From Streptomyces anulatus (GTDB taxonomy: Bacteria; Actinomycetota; Actinomycetes; Streptomycetales; Streptomycetaceae): DNA of 64,000 nucleotides. Shown piece after piece: positions 11,538 to 21,064 of the stretch (positions are counted from its first letter, which is position 1; each line of letters opens with the position of its first letter). The position numbers were made by a program, and so were the translations under genes. The notes under the pieces were generated by a model. The model had not been told where the DNA came from and did not search any database. It saw nothing but the letters and a program-made list of their open reading frames with translations. Where the stretch lies: positions 30,791-94,790 of the forward strand of contig NZ_JOEZ01000039.1 of the NCBI RefSeq assembly GCF_000721175.1, written 5' to 3'.

Positions 11538-12749
11538 TCAGCGAGAACTGAACCGGGACCGCGTTTTCGCGGTGGTGGCGACCGTCGCCACCGTCTCCAC
11601 CGCGACCTCGGCGCGCGGTACGTCCTGGGCGTCCGCGTCGATGGAGCGGCGCAGGGCCTCGTGCAGCCGGGCGGGGGTCAGTACACCGAGGAAACGGCCC
11701 TCGCTCTCCTCGTCGATGACCGCGATCCAGCCCGCGTCGTGCTGGAGCATGGTGGCGAAGGCCTGCTTGAGGGGTGCGCCGAGCGGGAGCCAGGCCTCCA
11801 TCCGGCGGGCGTGTTCGCGGACGGTGCTCCTGGCCGTCGCGTCGCCGGTGGCGTCGGCGGGGATCCAGCCGTGGAGGTTGTCCCGGCCGTCCAGGACGAC
11901 CGCCCAGCGCGCGCCCTCGGACCTGAGCCGTTCGGTGGCGGTGGCCAGCGGGTCGTCGAGGTGGACGACCGGCGGCTGGTCGAGGTCGCTCTCCTCGATG
12001 GGCGTCACCGAGAGCCGCTTGAGCCCGCGGTCCGCGCCGACGAAGTCGGCCACGTACGGGGTCGCGGGGGCTCCGAGCACAGTGGCGGGGGAGTCGAACT
12101 GCTCGATGCGGCCCTGTCCGTAGACGGCGATCCGGTCGCCGAGGCGGACGGCCTCCTCGATGTCGTGCGTGACGAACAGCACGGTCTTACGGACCTGGGC
12201 CTGGAGTTTCAGGAATTCGTTCTGGAGGCGTTCGCGGACGACCGGGTCGACCGCCCCGAAAGGCTCGTCCATCAGGAGAACGGGCGGATCGGCGGCCAAT
12301 GCGCGGGCCACACCCACGCGTTGGCGCTGCCCGCCGGAAAGCTGTTCCGGATAGCGGTCGCCATGAACGGAAGGGTCGAGTCCGACGAGGTCGAGGAGTT
12401 CCGCGGCGCGCTCGCGTCCCTTTCCGCGCCCCCAGCCCAGCAGATGGGGAACGGTCGCGGTGTTCTCCAGCACGGTCTTGTGCGGGAAGAGTCCCACCTG
12501 CTGGATCACATAGCCGATTCGGCGGCGCAGTTGGACGGGATCGATGGTGGATATGTCGTCCCCGCCGAGGAATATCCCGCCCTCGGTCGGTTCGATCAGC
12601 CGGTTCACCATCTTCATGGTGGTCGTCTTGCCACAACCCGAAGGCCCGACGAGCGTGACCAGTTCACCCTCGGCGACCTCGAAGGAAAGGTCGTCGACGG
12701 CGATGGTGCCGTCGGCGTACCGCTTGGTGACGTGCTCGAAACGGATCAT
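11538..12749 (-). CDS. quaternary-amine ABC transporter ATP-binding protein (ProV/OpuCA type, CBS domains)
   Basis: 403-aa ATPase energising uptake of a betaine-, choline- or carnitine-like osmolyte. Walker A GPSGCGKTTT, Q-loop VIQQVGLFPH, signature LSGGQRQRVG, Walker B VLLMDEPFGAVD and H-loop VTHD are intact. Residues ~245-375 form a CBS-type regulatory region (LATATERLRSEGARWAVVLD ... AGWIAVID), in OpuCA linked to ionic-strength sensing. The ATG at 12749 is used; an in-frame ATG at 12785 would add 12 residues. It is divergent from its permease genes, an uncommon arrangement for this family, so the 175-bp gap to 12925 must carry promoters for both directions. Confidence 0.9.
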   Translation of the reverse strand: MIRFEHVTKRYADGTIAVDDLSFEVAEGELVTLVGPSGCGKTTTMKMVNRLIEPTEGGIFLGGDDISTIDPVQLRRRIGYVIQQVGLFPHKTVLENTATVPHLLGWGRGKGRERAAELLDLVGLDPSVHGDRYPEQLSGGQRQRVGVARALAADPPVLLMDEPFGAVDPVVRERLQNEFLKLQAQVRKTVLFVTHDIEEAVRLGDRIAVYGQGRIEQFDSPATVLGAPATPYVADFVGADRGLKRLSVTPIEESDLDQPPVVHLDDPLATATERLRSEGARWAVVLDGRDNLHGWIPADATGDATARSTVREHARRMEAWLPLGAPLKQAFATMLQHDAGWIAVIDEESEGRFLGVLTPARLHEALRRSIDADAQDVPRAEVAVETVATVATTAKTRSRFSSR

Positions 12750-12924
12750 GGTTCCCCATTGTGGAGGGCGTTGCGTGAAGGGCATCTTGCCGGAATGCGA
12801 CAGCCTCCGCGATTGTCAGTGGTCGGGGATAGGCTCGCCAGTCATCAGTTCGATCCGGGGCGATCCGGGGGAGATCCGGGCGCGTGATCCCGGGCGACGA
12901 GGGAGAGCAGGAGGTGAGGGGCGG

Positions 12925-13662
12925 ATGGCCGAGCAGAGCTGCCTGGTGACGAACGACTGGATCTGCGGGGAGTATCTCCGCTCCCGCAGCCAGGAGTTGA
13001 CCGATGCGACCGTGCAGCACATCGGGATCACGGTGGTCTCGGTGCTGATCGGGCTCGCGGTGGCCCTTCCGCTGGCGCTGCTCGCCCGCAGGGGCCGGCG
13101 GTTCGCCGGACCGGTGCTCGGGCTGACGACCGTGCTCTACACCGTGCCCTCGCTGGCGATGTTCTCGCTGCTGCTGCCCCTGTTCGGGCTGTCGGCCGCG
13201 CTGGTCGTCACGGGCCTGGTGCTCTATTCGCTGACCATCCTCGTACGCAACATCCTGGCCGGGCTCGAAGCGGTGCCGCAGGAGGCCAGGGAGGCAGCCC
13301 GCGGCATGGGATACGGGCCGGCGCGGCTGCTGTGGGAGGTGGAGCTCCCGCTGGCCCTGCCCGCGGTGATGGCGGGGCTGCGGATGGCCACCGTGTCGAC
13401 GGTCGCGCTGACCACGGTCGGCTCGCTCGTCGGCAAGGGAGGCCTCGGCAATCTCATCGAGGACGCGCTGCCCAGCTTCTTCAAGGCCCAGGTGCTCACC
13501 GCCTCGGTGCTGTGCGTGCTGCTCGCGGTGGCGGCCGACCTGTTGCTGCTCGGCGTCCAGCGGCTGCTGACGCCCTGGACCCGGATATCCGGGGCGGGCC
13601 GGGCCGCCGTGGCGAAGACGGACGCGGGACCCCCCGCCGTGGCGAAGGTGGAGGCGGGCTGA
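12925..13662 (+). CDS. osmolyte ABC transporter permease (OpuCB/OsmW-like), first of two
   Basis: 245-aa inner-membrane permease with five to six helices and the cytoplasmic EAA loop EAARGMGYGPARLLWEVELPLALP that docks on the ATPase. AGGAGG (12910-12915) is 9 nt before the ATG. The N-terminus (CLVTNDWICGEYLRSR) precedes the first helix, and the C-terminus carries a near-repeat (AAVAKTDAG / PAVAKVEAG). The second permease starts 3 bases after the stop, so the two are coupled. Confidence 0.92.
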   Translation: MAEQSCLVTNDWICGEYLRSRSQELTDATVQHIGITVVSVLIGLAVALPLALLARRGRRFAGPVLGLTTVLYTVPSLAMFSLLLPLFGLSAALVVTGLVLYSLTILVRNILAGLEAVPQEAREAARGMGYGPARLLWEVELPLALPAVMAGLRMATVSTVALTTVGSLVGKGGLGNLIEDALPSFFKAQVLTASVLCVLLAVAADLLLLGVQRLLTPWTRISGAGRAAVAKTDAGPPAVAKVEAG

Positions 13663-13665
13663 CCC

Positions 13666-14340
13666 GTGGGAGTCATCGGCGGTGCCTGGACCTGGCTGAC
13701 CACCGGGGCCAACTGGTCGGGGGACGGCGGGGCCGCGCACCGGCTCGGCGAGCATCTGTACGTGAGCGGGGTCGCCCTCGCGGTGGCCTGCGCGACAGCC
13801 CTGCCGCTCGCCCTGTATCTGGGGCACATCGGCAAGGGGGGCACGCTCGCGGTCAACATCTCCAACGTGGGTCGTGCCGTGCCGGTCTTCGCGGTGCTGG
13901 CCCTGTTCATGGTCACGCCCCTGCGCAACTCGGGGTACTGGCCCACGATCATCGCGCTGGTGCTGTTCGCGGTGCCGCCGCTGCTGACCAACGCCTACGT
14001 CGGGATGCGGGAGGTGGACCGGGCCGTGGTGGAGGCCGCGCGCGGCATGGGGATGTCGGGCGGGCAGCTCTTCGTCCGGGTCGAGCTGCCGCTCGCCCAC
14101 CCGATGATCATGACCGGGCTGCGGTCCGCCGCCGTCCAGGTCGTGGCCACCGCGTCGATCGCCGCGATGGTCGGCCTCGGCGGTCTCGGCCGGATCATCA
14201 CCGCCGGGTTCAACACCTACGACACCGCCCAGGTCTTCGCGGGCGCCGTCCTGGTCGCCGGTCTCGCCCTGCTGGTGGAAGGGGTGCTGGTGGGGCTGGA
14301 CCGGCTGCTGTCACCGCTGCGCCGCCGGCGGCCCGCGTGA
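13666..14340 (+). CDS. osmolyte ABC transporter permease (OpuCD/OsmY-like), second of two
   Basis: 224-aa permease with five to six helices and EAA loop EAARGMGMSGGQLFVRVELPLAHP. It starts at GTG 13666, 3 bases after the preceding permease, and pairs with it as the heterodimeric channel. It is followed by a spacer with an 18-bp repeat and then the binding-protein gene. Confidence 0.92.
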   Translation: MGVIGGAWTWLTTGANWSGDGGAAHRLGEHLYVSGVALAVACATALPLALYLGHIGKGGTLAVNISNVGRAVPVFAVLALFMVTPLRNSGYWPTIIALVLFAVPPLLTNAYVGMREVDRAVVEAARGMGMSGGQLFVRVELPLAHPMIMTGLRSAAVQVVATASIAAMVGLGGLGRIITAGFNTYDTAQVFAGAVLVAGLALLVEGVLVGLDRLLSPLRRRRPA

Positions 14341-14345
14341 GCGCA

Positions 14346-14393
14346 CACCTTTCTTCCGGTCACCCCACTTCTGATCACCTTTCTTCTGGTCAC
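14346..14393 (+). repeat. two 18-bp direct repeats in the permease/binding-protein spacer
   Basis: CACCTTTCTTCCGGTCAC (14346-14363) recurs as CACCTTTCTTCTGGTCAC (14376-14393), 17 of 18 identical with a 30-bp period. The run is pyrimidine-rich and lies 30 bp before the binding-protein ATG. It could tune expression of the downstream gene, or simply be a slippage product. Confidence 0.7.
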
Positions 14394-14422
14394 TTTTCCT
14401 CTGTTCGGATGGAGAACAACAC

Positions 14423-15391
14423 ATGAGCAGGACCTCGCGGATAGCCGGAGCGGTCATCGGCATGGTGGCGCTGGCCGGGTCGCTCGCGGCCTGCGGCGGC
14501 GACAGCCTGGAGAAGGAGAAGGGCGGCACCGGTTCCTCGGCCGGCGGCGAGAAGGGCTCCCTGGTCGTCGGCTCGGCCTCGTTCACCGAGTCCAAGGTGC
14601 TCGCCGAGCTGTACGCGCAGATCCTGGGCGACGCCGGATACAGCACCTCGATCACCACGGTGAAGAACCGTGAGCTGTACGAGCCGTCGCTGGAGAAGGG
14701 CGAGATCGACGTCGTACCGGAGTACGCCGCCACCATCGCCGAATTCCTCAACGCCAAGGTCAACGGGGCCGAGGCGGCCCAGGCGAAGCCGGTGGCCTCC
14801 GGGGACGTCGAAGCCACGGTCACCGCCCTGAGGGAGCTCGCCGCCCCGCTGGGTCTCACGGTCCTCCCGGCCGGGAAGGCCGTCGACCAGAACGCCTTCG
14901 CGGTCTCGAAGGAATTCGCCGAGAAGAACAGCCTCACCACCCTTTCCGATCTCGGGAAGTCGAAGCTCAAGGTCAAGATCGCGGCGGGTGACGAGTGCGA
15001 GGTGCGCCCGTTCTGCGCACCCGGTCTGAAGAAGACGTACGGCATCGACGTCACGGGTATCGACCCCAAGGGCGTCGGCACCCCGCAGTCCAAGCAGGCC
15101 GTCCGCGACGGCAAGGTCCAGCTGGTCCTGACGACCACCACGGACGCGGTGCTGGACGGGCTGGTGTTCCTGGAGGACGACAAGAAGCTCCAGAACGCGG
15201 ACAACGTTCTTCCGGTGCTGAATGCCAAGGACGCGGGCGCGCCGGAGATCGCCGACGCCCTCGGCAAGCTCACGGCAGCGCTCACCACGGAAGATCTCGC
15301 CGAGCTGAACCGGAAGGTCGACGCCGAGCGCGCCAAGCCGGCCGACGTGGCCAAGGAGTATCTGCAGTCGAAGAACCTGATCAAGAAGTAG
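14423..15391 (+). CDS. osmolyte-binding lipoprotein of the ABC importer (OsmX/OpuCC-like)
   Basis: 322 aa with a lipoprotein signal (hydrophobic stretch then LAAC, Cys near residue 25). The mature part has the OpuAC/ProX fold cues VVGSASFTESKVLAELYAQIL, GEIDVVPEYAATIAEFLN and VLTTTTDAVLDGLVFLEDD. It should capture a quaternary amine such as glycine betaine or choline outside the membrane and deliver it to the permease pair. It is co-transcribed with the permeases, with a 82-bp spacer. Confidence 0.92.
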   Translation: MSRTSRIAGAVIGMVALAGSLAACGGDSLEKEKGGTGSSAGGEKGSLVVGSASFTESKVLAELYAQILGDAGYSTSITTVKNRELYEPSLEKGEIDVVPEYAATIAEFLNAKVNGAEAAQAKPVASGDVEATVTALRELAAPLGLTVLPAGKAVDQNAFAVSKEFAEKNSLTTLSDLGKSKLKVKIAAGDECEVRPFCAPGLKKTYGIDVTGIDPKGVGTPQSKQAVRDGKVQLVLTTTTDAVLDGLVFLEDDKKLQNADNVLPVLNAKDAGAPEIADALGKLTAALTTEDLAELNRKVDAERAKPADVAKEYLQSKNLIKK

Positions 15392-15510
15392 CTCCTGATC
15401 GAGAAGTAAAGGACCGGGAGAGGGCCTTCGGGGGGCCGCAAGGTAACCGGCGGGGAACAGATTGCCGGGCGGCCCCCCAAGTGGCGCGCACACACGGTAA
15501 ATTTCAGGCC

Positions 15511-16602
15511 ATGCCACGTGGACGCCACCGCCATTCGCCGCCCCTCCACAGAATCCTGCCGCCTTCCGTGGTGGCGGGAGTGTCGGTCGCCGGGGCCTCC
15601 GGCGCCTGGCTGCTGGCCGAACCCCTGCTCCTGCGCGGCCTGGTGGCCGCCGTGGCGGCCGCCGCCGTCACCGGCGCGTATCTGATGCGCAGCTGGGACC
15701 GGGCGGCGGGGCTGCGGGTCGCCGAGCTGACCCGGGCCCGCGCCAGTGACGAATGGCGGGCCGAGGAGCGGATAGCCGAGCTGGAGCAGGATCTGGAGGA
15801 GTCGCGCGAGCTGCGCACCCGTCTGGAGACCAAGCTCCGCCGCAAGCGGGTGGAGCTCGCGGGGCTGCGCGGGGAGCACGCCGGACTGCTGCGCCGCTAC
15901 GCCAACGCCGAGACCGAGCGGGCCAGTGCGCTGGAAGGCCGCAGGCAGCTCGCCATCGAGGCCGCGGGCCCCAAGGAACTGCTGCCCGCGAGGTCCACGC
16001 CGACGCCGGAGTCGTACCGCCGCGCGGACGAGGCCCTGATGAACCTCACGCGCAACGCGGCGCTCCAGGAGACCCGCCGGACGGTGGAGGCGGTCCGGCA
16101 GCGTCAGTCGGCTGTCGAGGACCGGCACCGGGACGCGGAGGCGGAGGACCCGAAGGGGAAGCACGCGGCGGCCACCGGGGCGGGCGAGCACCTGGACCAG
16201 CAGCGCCGCCGCCCCACGACCACTCCGCCCGCCCCGGCCCCCGACACCCGGAACCCGAACACCCCGGCCCTCCCGGGCGTGAAGGCCCCGGCCTCCATCG
16301 CGCCGCTGCGGGCGCCGCGCGCGATCCCGGCCGCCTCGGCCGTCGTCCCGTACGCCGCGCGCCGCCAGCCGGCCCCCCAGGGCACCTTCGACTTCTTCGG
16401 CGCGCAGAGCGCCCAGAAGGCGAACGCCGCGATCGAGTCCGTGCAGAACGAGGACCTCGCGGACGTCGTCGGCGAGGAGGCGCTCGCCGCCCACCGCACG
16501 GGAGCGGTGCCGAACCAGGCCGTCGGCAAGGTCATCGACCTCACCGCGCACGACGAGACCGAACAGATCGACGTGGCCCGACTGCGCGGCGCGGTCTCCT
16601 GA
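15511..16602 (+). CDS. coiled-coil membrane protein, Streptomyces-specific hypothetical
   Basis: 363 aa. Two hydrophobic segments at residues ~17-55 (VVAGVSVAGASGAWLLAEPLLL and AAVAAAAVTGAYLM), then a long charged coiled coil (~65-150, ELTRARASDEWRAEERIAELEQ onward), a Pro/Ala-rich disordered linker (~230-290) and a compact conserved-looking C-terminus (GTFDFFGAQSAQKANAAIESVQNEDLADVV). I recognise no enzymatic motif. It may be a scaffold at the membrane. It is convergent with nuoD, with 16 bp between the stops. Confidence 0.8.
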   Translation: MPRGRHRHSPPLHRILPPSVVAGVSVAGASGAWLLAEPLLLRGLVAAVAAAAVTGAYLMRSWDRAAGLRVAELTRARASDEWRAEERIAELEQDLEESRELRTRLETKLRRKRVELAGLRGEHAGLLRRYANAETERASALEGRRQLAIEAAGPKELLPARSTPTPESYRRADEALMNLTRNAALQETRRTVEAVRQRQSAVEDRHRDAEAEDPKGKHAAATGAGEHLDQQRRRPTTTPPAPAPDTRNPNTPALPGVKAPASIAPLRAPRAIPAASAVVPYAARRQPAPQGTFDFFGAQSAQKANAAIESVQNEDLADVVGEEALAAHRTGAVPNQAVGKVIDLTAHDETEQIDVARLRGAVS

Positions 16603-16618
16603 GAGACGTTCCCGCCCG

Positions 16619-17761
16619 CTACTTGTCGATGTCGCCGACGACGAAGAACAGCGAGCCCAGGATCGCCACCATGTCGGCGACCAGGGTGCCCGGCAACAGC
16701 TCGGTGAGCGCCTGGATGTTGTTGAACGAGGCGGAGCGCAGCTTCAGCCGGTAGGGCGTCTTCTCGCCCTTGGACACCAGGTAGTAGCCGTTGACGCCGA
16801 GCGGGTTCTCCGTCCAGGCGTAGGTGTGGCCCTCCGGGGCCTTGAGCACCTTGGGCAGCCGCTGGTTGACCGGCCCCGGCGCCAGATGGGCCATCCGGTC
16901 CAGGCAGGCGTCGGCCAGGTCCAGGGCGCCCAGGGTCTGTTCCAGCAGGCACTCGAAGCGGGCCAGGCAGTCGCCCTCGGTCCGGGTGACGACCTTCAGG
17001 GTGTCCTGGAGCTCCCCGTAAGCGAGATACGGCTCGTCGCGCCGCAGGTCGAAGTCGACGCCCGAGGCGCGGGCGATCGGGCCCGACACCCCGTACGCGT
17101 GCACCGCCCCGGCGGACAGCACGCCCACGTCGCGGGTACGGCCCCGGAAGATCTCGTTGCCGAGGACGAGGTTCTCGTACACGTCCATGCGGGAGCGGAC
17201 GGAGGCGACGGCGTCGCGGACCCGGCCGGCCCACCCCGCCGGGACGTCCTCCTTGAGCCCGCCGACCCGGTTGAACATGTAGTGCATCCGCCCGCCGGAG
17301 ACCTCCTCCATCACCGCCTGGAGCTCCTCGCGCTCCCGGAAGGCGTGGAACACCGGGGTGATGCCGCCGAGTTCGAGGGGGTAGGAGCCGAGGAACATCA
17401 GGTGGTTGAGGACCCGGTTCAGCTCGGCGAGCAGCGTCCGCGTCCACACGGCGCGCTCGGGGACCTCCATGCCGAGCATCCGCTCGACGGCCATCACGAC
17501 GCCCAGCTCGTTCGAGAACGCGGAGAGCCAGTCGTGGCGGTTGGCGAGCATGACGATCTGCCGGTAGTCGCGCGCCTCGAAGAGCTTCTCCGCGCCCCGG
17601 TGCATATAGCCGATGACCGGCTCCGCGTGCTGGACGCGCTCGCCGTCCAGCACGATCCGCAGCCGCAGGACGCCGTGTGTGGAGGGGTGCTGGGGACCGA
17701 TGTTCAGCACCATGTCGGTGCTCTCCGCCGCTCCGCCGATGCCGATCGTCGTCTCCGTCAT
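16619..17761 (-). CDS. nuoD: NADH-quinone oxidoreductase subunit D (stand-alone NuoD paralogue)
   Basis: 380-aa homologue of the 49-kDa/NDUFS2 subunit of respiratory complex I, which lines the quinone pocket. Visible motifs: [35 protein letters not shown] and the C-terminal [36 protein letters not shown]. No other nuo genes are here, so it is the stand-alone copy that Streptomyces carry outside the main nuo operon. Arg55, within HRGAEK, aligns with the NDUFS2 arginine methylated in mitochondria. It lies 107 bp downstream of a MidA-like methyltransferase gene on the same strand. Confidence 0.93.
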   Translation of the reverse strand: MTETTIGIGGAAESTDMVLNIGPQHPSTHGVLRLRIVLDGERVQHAEPVIGYMHRGAEKLFEARDYRQIVMLANRHDWLSAFSNELGVVMAVERMLGMEVPERAVWTRTLLAELNRVLNHLMFLGSYPLELGGITPVFHAFREREELQAVMEEVSGGRMHYMFNRVGGLKEDVPAGWAGRVRDAVASVRSRMDVYENLVLGNEIFRGRTRDVGVLSAGAVHAYGVSGPIARASGVDFDLRRDEPYLAYGELQDTLKVVTRTEGDCLARFECLLEQTLGALDLADACLDRMAHLAPGPVNQRLPKVLKAPEGHTYAWTENPLGVNGYYLVSKGEKTPYRLKLRSASFNNIQALTELLPGTLVADMVAILGSLFFVVGDIDK

Positions 17762-17868
17762 GCGGGACAGTATTCCCTGCGCCTCCCGCGCCGGGTTTCC
17801 CCGCGCCCGTTATTCGCCGCGCCTCCCGGGCGGGGGTCGCCCGCGCCCGTTCACCCGGCGGCGCCTCG

Positions 17869-18864
17869 TCACCGACCGGGTTCCGGGCCCACCCGGTGCA
17901 GCAGCCAGCCGAAGTCGCCGAGCCCGCCGCGGGCGGTCAGCTCCGCCGCCTCGCCGGCCGCCGCCAGCGCCCGTACGTAGCCCGCCGGGTCGGTGGTGGC
18001 CAGGCCCAGCGGCGGCCGGCCGCCGCCGACGCCCAGCCGGTGCAGCGCCGCGCGCTGGTCGGTGAGCTCGGTGCTCGCGTGCGCCCCCGACACCGCCGCC
18101 GCGCAGGCGTCCAGCGCCACATGCGCGGTCAGGTCGCAGGAGCCGTCCGGCACCGGGCGCACCTCGCGCCCGCCCCGGAAGCCGGTCAGCGTCCCGAAGG
18201 GCGGCCTCGCGCCCCGTACATGCGCGTAGTCCACCGCCACCGCGAGACCGGCGGCGAGCGAACCGGCCGCGCCCGCCCACGCCTCGTCCCTGGACAGCCC
18301 GATCTCCGCCCGCTCGCCCGGCGCGGACAGCGGCCACCAGCGCTCCAGCCACGCCGCGTCCGCCCCGGTCACCGCATCGCCGAGCCGCTCCGCGCCGTCG
18401 GAGGTCCGTACCTGGACGTACCGGGGGACACCGTCCGCGTCCACCTCCGCCACCTCGGCCGGAACGTTGTCGAGCCACTCGTTGGCGAACAGCAGCCCGG
18501 TGACCCCTGCGGGCGGCTCCGAGCACCACTCGATCCGGGGGTCCAGGCCTGTGGGCCGGGCGGCGACCTCGACGGCGTACGGAGTCACGTCCAGGCCCTC
18601 CGGCAGCGCGGCCAGCACCCCGGTCAACAGCTCGCCCCGCCCCGCCCCGACATCGACCAGCGCGACCGTGCCGGTGTCCAGCTCCCGGGCGATTCCGGTC
18701 AGCAGCCGGGCCACCGCCGCCGCGAAAAGGGGCGAGGCGTGGACCGACGTACGGAAGTGGCCCGCCGGTCCCTCCGGGCTCCGCAGCGGGCTGCGATAAA
18801 ACCCCTCGTACCCGTACAGAGCGGCCTGAGCCGCCTCTCGCCACCCACGCCACTCGTCCGTCAT
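17869..18864 (-). CDS. SAM-dependent methyltransferase, MidA/NDUFAF7-like (COG1565 type)
   Basis: 331 aa. A SAM-binding motif I ([16 protein letters not shown]) is followed by [13 protein letters not shown], the position of the ANEFxDALP motif of MidA/NDUFAF7 proteins. The N-terminus ([36 protein letters not shown]) fits the same family. Eukaryotic NDUFAF7 symmetrically dimethylates an arginine of NDUFS2, the NuoD homologue. Here the gene directly precedes nuoD on the same strand, so NuoD is the obvious candidate substrate (inference). It starts at ATG 18864 and is divergent from the sensor kinase at 18961. Confidence 0.8.
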   Translation of the reverse strand: MTDEWRGWREAAQAALYGYEGFYRSPLRSPEGPAGHFRTSVHASPLFAAAVARLLTGIARELDTGTVALVDVGAGRGELLTGVLAALPEGLDVTPYAVEVAARPTGLDPRIEWCSEPPAGVTGLLFANEWLDNVPAEVAEVDADGVPRYVQVRTSDGAERLGDAVTGADAAWLERWWPLSAPGERAEIGLSRDEAWAGAAGSLAAGLAVAVDYAHVRGARPPFGTLTGFRGGREVRPVPDGSCDLTAHVALDACAAAVSGAHASTELTDQRAALHRLGVGGGRPPLGLATTDPAGYVRALAAAGEAAELTARGGLGDFGWLLHRVGPEPGR

Positions 18865-18960
18865 GTAGGCAAGTCTCCACCTTGGGGAGTACGGTCCCAG
18901 GACCCGGATCGACCCTCCGGTTGACCCGGGCACCGATCTGCTGTCCCTACGCTGGGTCAC

Positions 18961-20163
18961 GTGCAGCGCCTCTACGATTTCATCCGCAGACACCCGACGG
19001 GCGTCGACGTCTTCTGGGCCGTCTTCCTCCTCGGGCTCTCCGGCGTGTCGATGGTCTCGGGCATGTACGACGCCGGGCGCGAGGAGATCGTCGCCGTTCC
19101 GGTGGTGCTGGGGCTCTCCACGGTGGTGGCGCTGCGCCGCAAGGCCCCGGAGAAGATGCTGCTGCTCGCCATCCTGGTGGGCGTCGTGCAACTGGTGTTC
19201 GACGTCCGGCCGGGCATCGGGAACTTCGCGATGCTCGTGATCACGTACACCGTGGCCACGGTCGGGGAGCGCTGGGCTTCCCGGCTGGCCCTGGTCTGCA
19301 GCCTGAGCGCGGCGGCCCTCTCCCAGCTGCGGTGGGAGGCCGAGCCCGGGGGGTCCTGGCCCCAGGTGATCTTCGTGACGGTCATCATGACCGTGCCGTT
19401 CGTGCTGGCGTGGGTGCTCGGGGACTCGCTGCGGACCCGGCGCGCCTACTTCGACCAGCTGGAGGAGCGTGCCGCCCGCCTGGAGCGGGAACGCGAGGCG
19501 CAGTCCAAGGTCGCGGTCGCCGCCGAGCGGGCCCGGATCGCCCGCGAGCTGCACGACGTCGTCGCGCACAACGTGTCCGTGATGGTCGTCCAGGCCGACG
19601 GCGCCGCCTATGTCATGGACGCCGCCCCCGACCAGGCCAAGCAGGCCCTGGAGACCATCTCCAGCACCGGCCGCCAGGCGCTCGCCGAGATGCGCCGGCT
19701 GCTCGGCGTGCTGCGCACCGGTGACGCCCCGGAGAGCGGGGAGTATGTCCCCCAGCCCGATGTGGAGCAGATCGAGGACCTGGTCGAGCAGGTGCGGCAG
19801 ACCGGCCTGGAGGTCGACTTCAAGGTCGAGGGCACCCCCCGCCCGCTGCCCAGCGGCGTGGAGCTGACCGCGTACCGCGTGGTGCAGGAAGCCCTGACGA
19901 ACACCCGCAAGCACGGCGGACCCGACGCCGGGGCCAGCGTCCGGCTGGTCTACTTCGACGACGGCCTCGGGCTGCTGATCGAGGACGACGGCCGGGGCGC
20001 GGCGCACGAGCTGTACGAGGACGGCGGCGCGGACGGCGCCGGGCACGGGATGATCGGGATGCGGGAGCGGGTCGGCATGGTCGGAGGCACCCTGGACGCG
20101 GGGCCCCGGCCAGGCGGCGGCTTCCGGATCAGCGCCCTGCTGCCGCTCAAGCCCCCGGGCTGA
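18961..20163 (+). CDS. NarL-family sensor histidine kinase
   Basis: 400 aa from GTG 18961. About five N-terminal membrane helices (residues ~15-155) form a membrane-embedded sensor, then a coiled linker, the HisKA_3 phosphoacceptor region ([20 protein letters not shown], phospho-His in ELHD) and the HATPase domain ([29 protein letters not shown]). It is paired with the LuxR-type regulator 79 bp downstream. The signal is unknown. Confidence 0.92.
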   Translation: MQRLYDFIRRHPTGVDVFWAVFLLGLSGVSMVSGMYDAGREEIVAVPVVLGLSTVVALRRKAPEKMLLLAILVGVVQLVFDVRPGIGNFAMLVITYTVATVGERWASRLALVCSLSAAALSQLRWEAEPGGSWPQVIFVTVIMTVPFVLAWVLGDSLRTRRAYFDQLEERAARLEREREAQSKVAVAAERARIARELHDVVAHNVSVMVVQADGAAYVMDAAPDQAKQALETISSTGRQALAEMRRLLGVLRTGDAPESGEYVPQPDVEQIEDLVEQVRQTGLEVDFKVEGTPRPLPSGVELTAYRVVQEALTNTRKHGGPDAGASVRLVYFDDGLGLLIEDDGRGAAHELYEDGGADGAGHGMIGMRERVGMVGGTLDAGPRPGGGFRISALLPLKPPG

Positions 20164-20242
20164 CCCGGCCCGTCCACGACCACCCCGCCCCCCCCGGACC
20201 GCTGACGACCCCACGACCGACCTCAGGACTGGACACGTACCC

Positions 20243-20923
20243 ATGACCATGGCCATCCGCGTGATGCTCGTCGACGACCAGGTGCTGCTGCGGACCGGCT
20301 TCCGGATGGTGCTCGCCGCCCAGCCCGACATGGAGGTCGTGGCCGAGGCCGGGGACGGGGCGGAGGCGATCGAGATCCTGCGGTCCACCGCCGTCGACGT
20401 GGTCCTGATGGACGTCCGCATGCCCCGGCTGGACGGCGTCGAGGCGACCCGCCGCATCTGCGCGCAGCAGGACCCGCCGAAGGTGCTCATCCTGACCACG
20501 TTCGACCTCGACGAGTACGCCTTCTCCGGGCTGAAGGCGGGGGCCAGCGGCTTCATGCTCAAGGACGTGCCGCCCGCCGAGCTGCTCGCCGCGATCCGCT
20601 CGGTGCACAGCGGCGACGCGGTCGTCGCTCCGTCCACCACCCGCCGGCTGCTCGACCGCTTCTCGCCGATGCTGCCCAGCGGCGACAAGGAGCCGAAGAA
20701 CAAGCACGTCAGCAAGCTCACCGAACGCGAACGGGAAGTCATGCTCCTGGTCGCCCAGGGCCTCTCGAACGGGGAGATCGCGGCCCGGCTGGTGCTCTCC
20801 GAGGCCACCGTCAAGACGCACGTCGGCCGCATCCTCACCAAGCTGAACCTCCGCGACCGGGTCCAGGTCGTCGTCCTCGCCTACGAGACCGGCCTGGTCC
20901 GGGCCGGCGGCGGCGCGGGCTGA
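20243..20923 (+). CDS. LuxR/NarL-family response regulator
   Basis: 226 aa with an N-terminal receiver (acidic LVDDQ, phosphoacceptor Asp in VVLMDVRMP, Thr/Lys switch residues in ILTTF and MLKD) and a C-terminal LuxR helix-turn-helix ([36 protein letters not shown]). It is the cognate partner of the upstream kinase by position. Targets cannot be read from the sequence. Confidence 0.93.
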   Translation: MTMAIRVMLVDDQVLLRTGFRMVLAAQPDMEVVAEAGDGAEAIEILRSTAVDVVLMDVRMPRLDGVEATRRICAQQDPPKVLILTTFDLDEYAFSGLKAGASGFMLKDVPPAELLAAIRSVHSGDAVVAPSTTRRLLDRFSPMLPSGDKEPKNKHVSKLTEREREVMLLVAQGLSNGEIAARLVLSEATVKTHVGRILTKLNLRDRVQVVVLAYETGLVRAGGGAG

Positions 20924-20941
20924 GCGAAGCGGAGGCCGGTC

Positions 20942-21041
20942 GTGGGCAGGCTGCTGTGGATCAACGGGCCGTTCGGCGGCGGCAAGAAGCAGACGGCTGC
21001 GGCGGACCTGGACCGGTGTGCGGCACATCCGCTTCGACTGA
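20942..21041 (+). pseudogene. remnant of a TmrB-like P-loop ATP-binding protein gene
   Basis: GTG 20942 opens MGRLLWINGPFGGGKKQTA, the start of TmrB-like (tunicamycin-resistance type) ATP-binding proteins, whose P-loop normally reads GKT or GKTQT; here the catalytic position is GKK. After about 20 codons homology stops. In another frame, bases 21018-21041 read VRHIRFD-stop, plausibly the original C-terminus, so nearly all of the gene was lost by an internal deletion that also shifted frame. Confidence 0.5.
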
Positions 21042-21064
21042 GCACCCATCGGCGGCAGGCCGGC

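Noticed and set aside
9366..12887. 1173-codon plus-strand open frame across the lysyl-PG synthase-like and ABC ATPase genes
   Set aside because: Antisense shadow with no recognisable domain; only the 11200-11463 part, in a different frame, resembles a real protein family.
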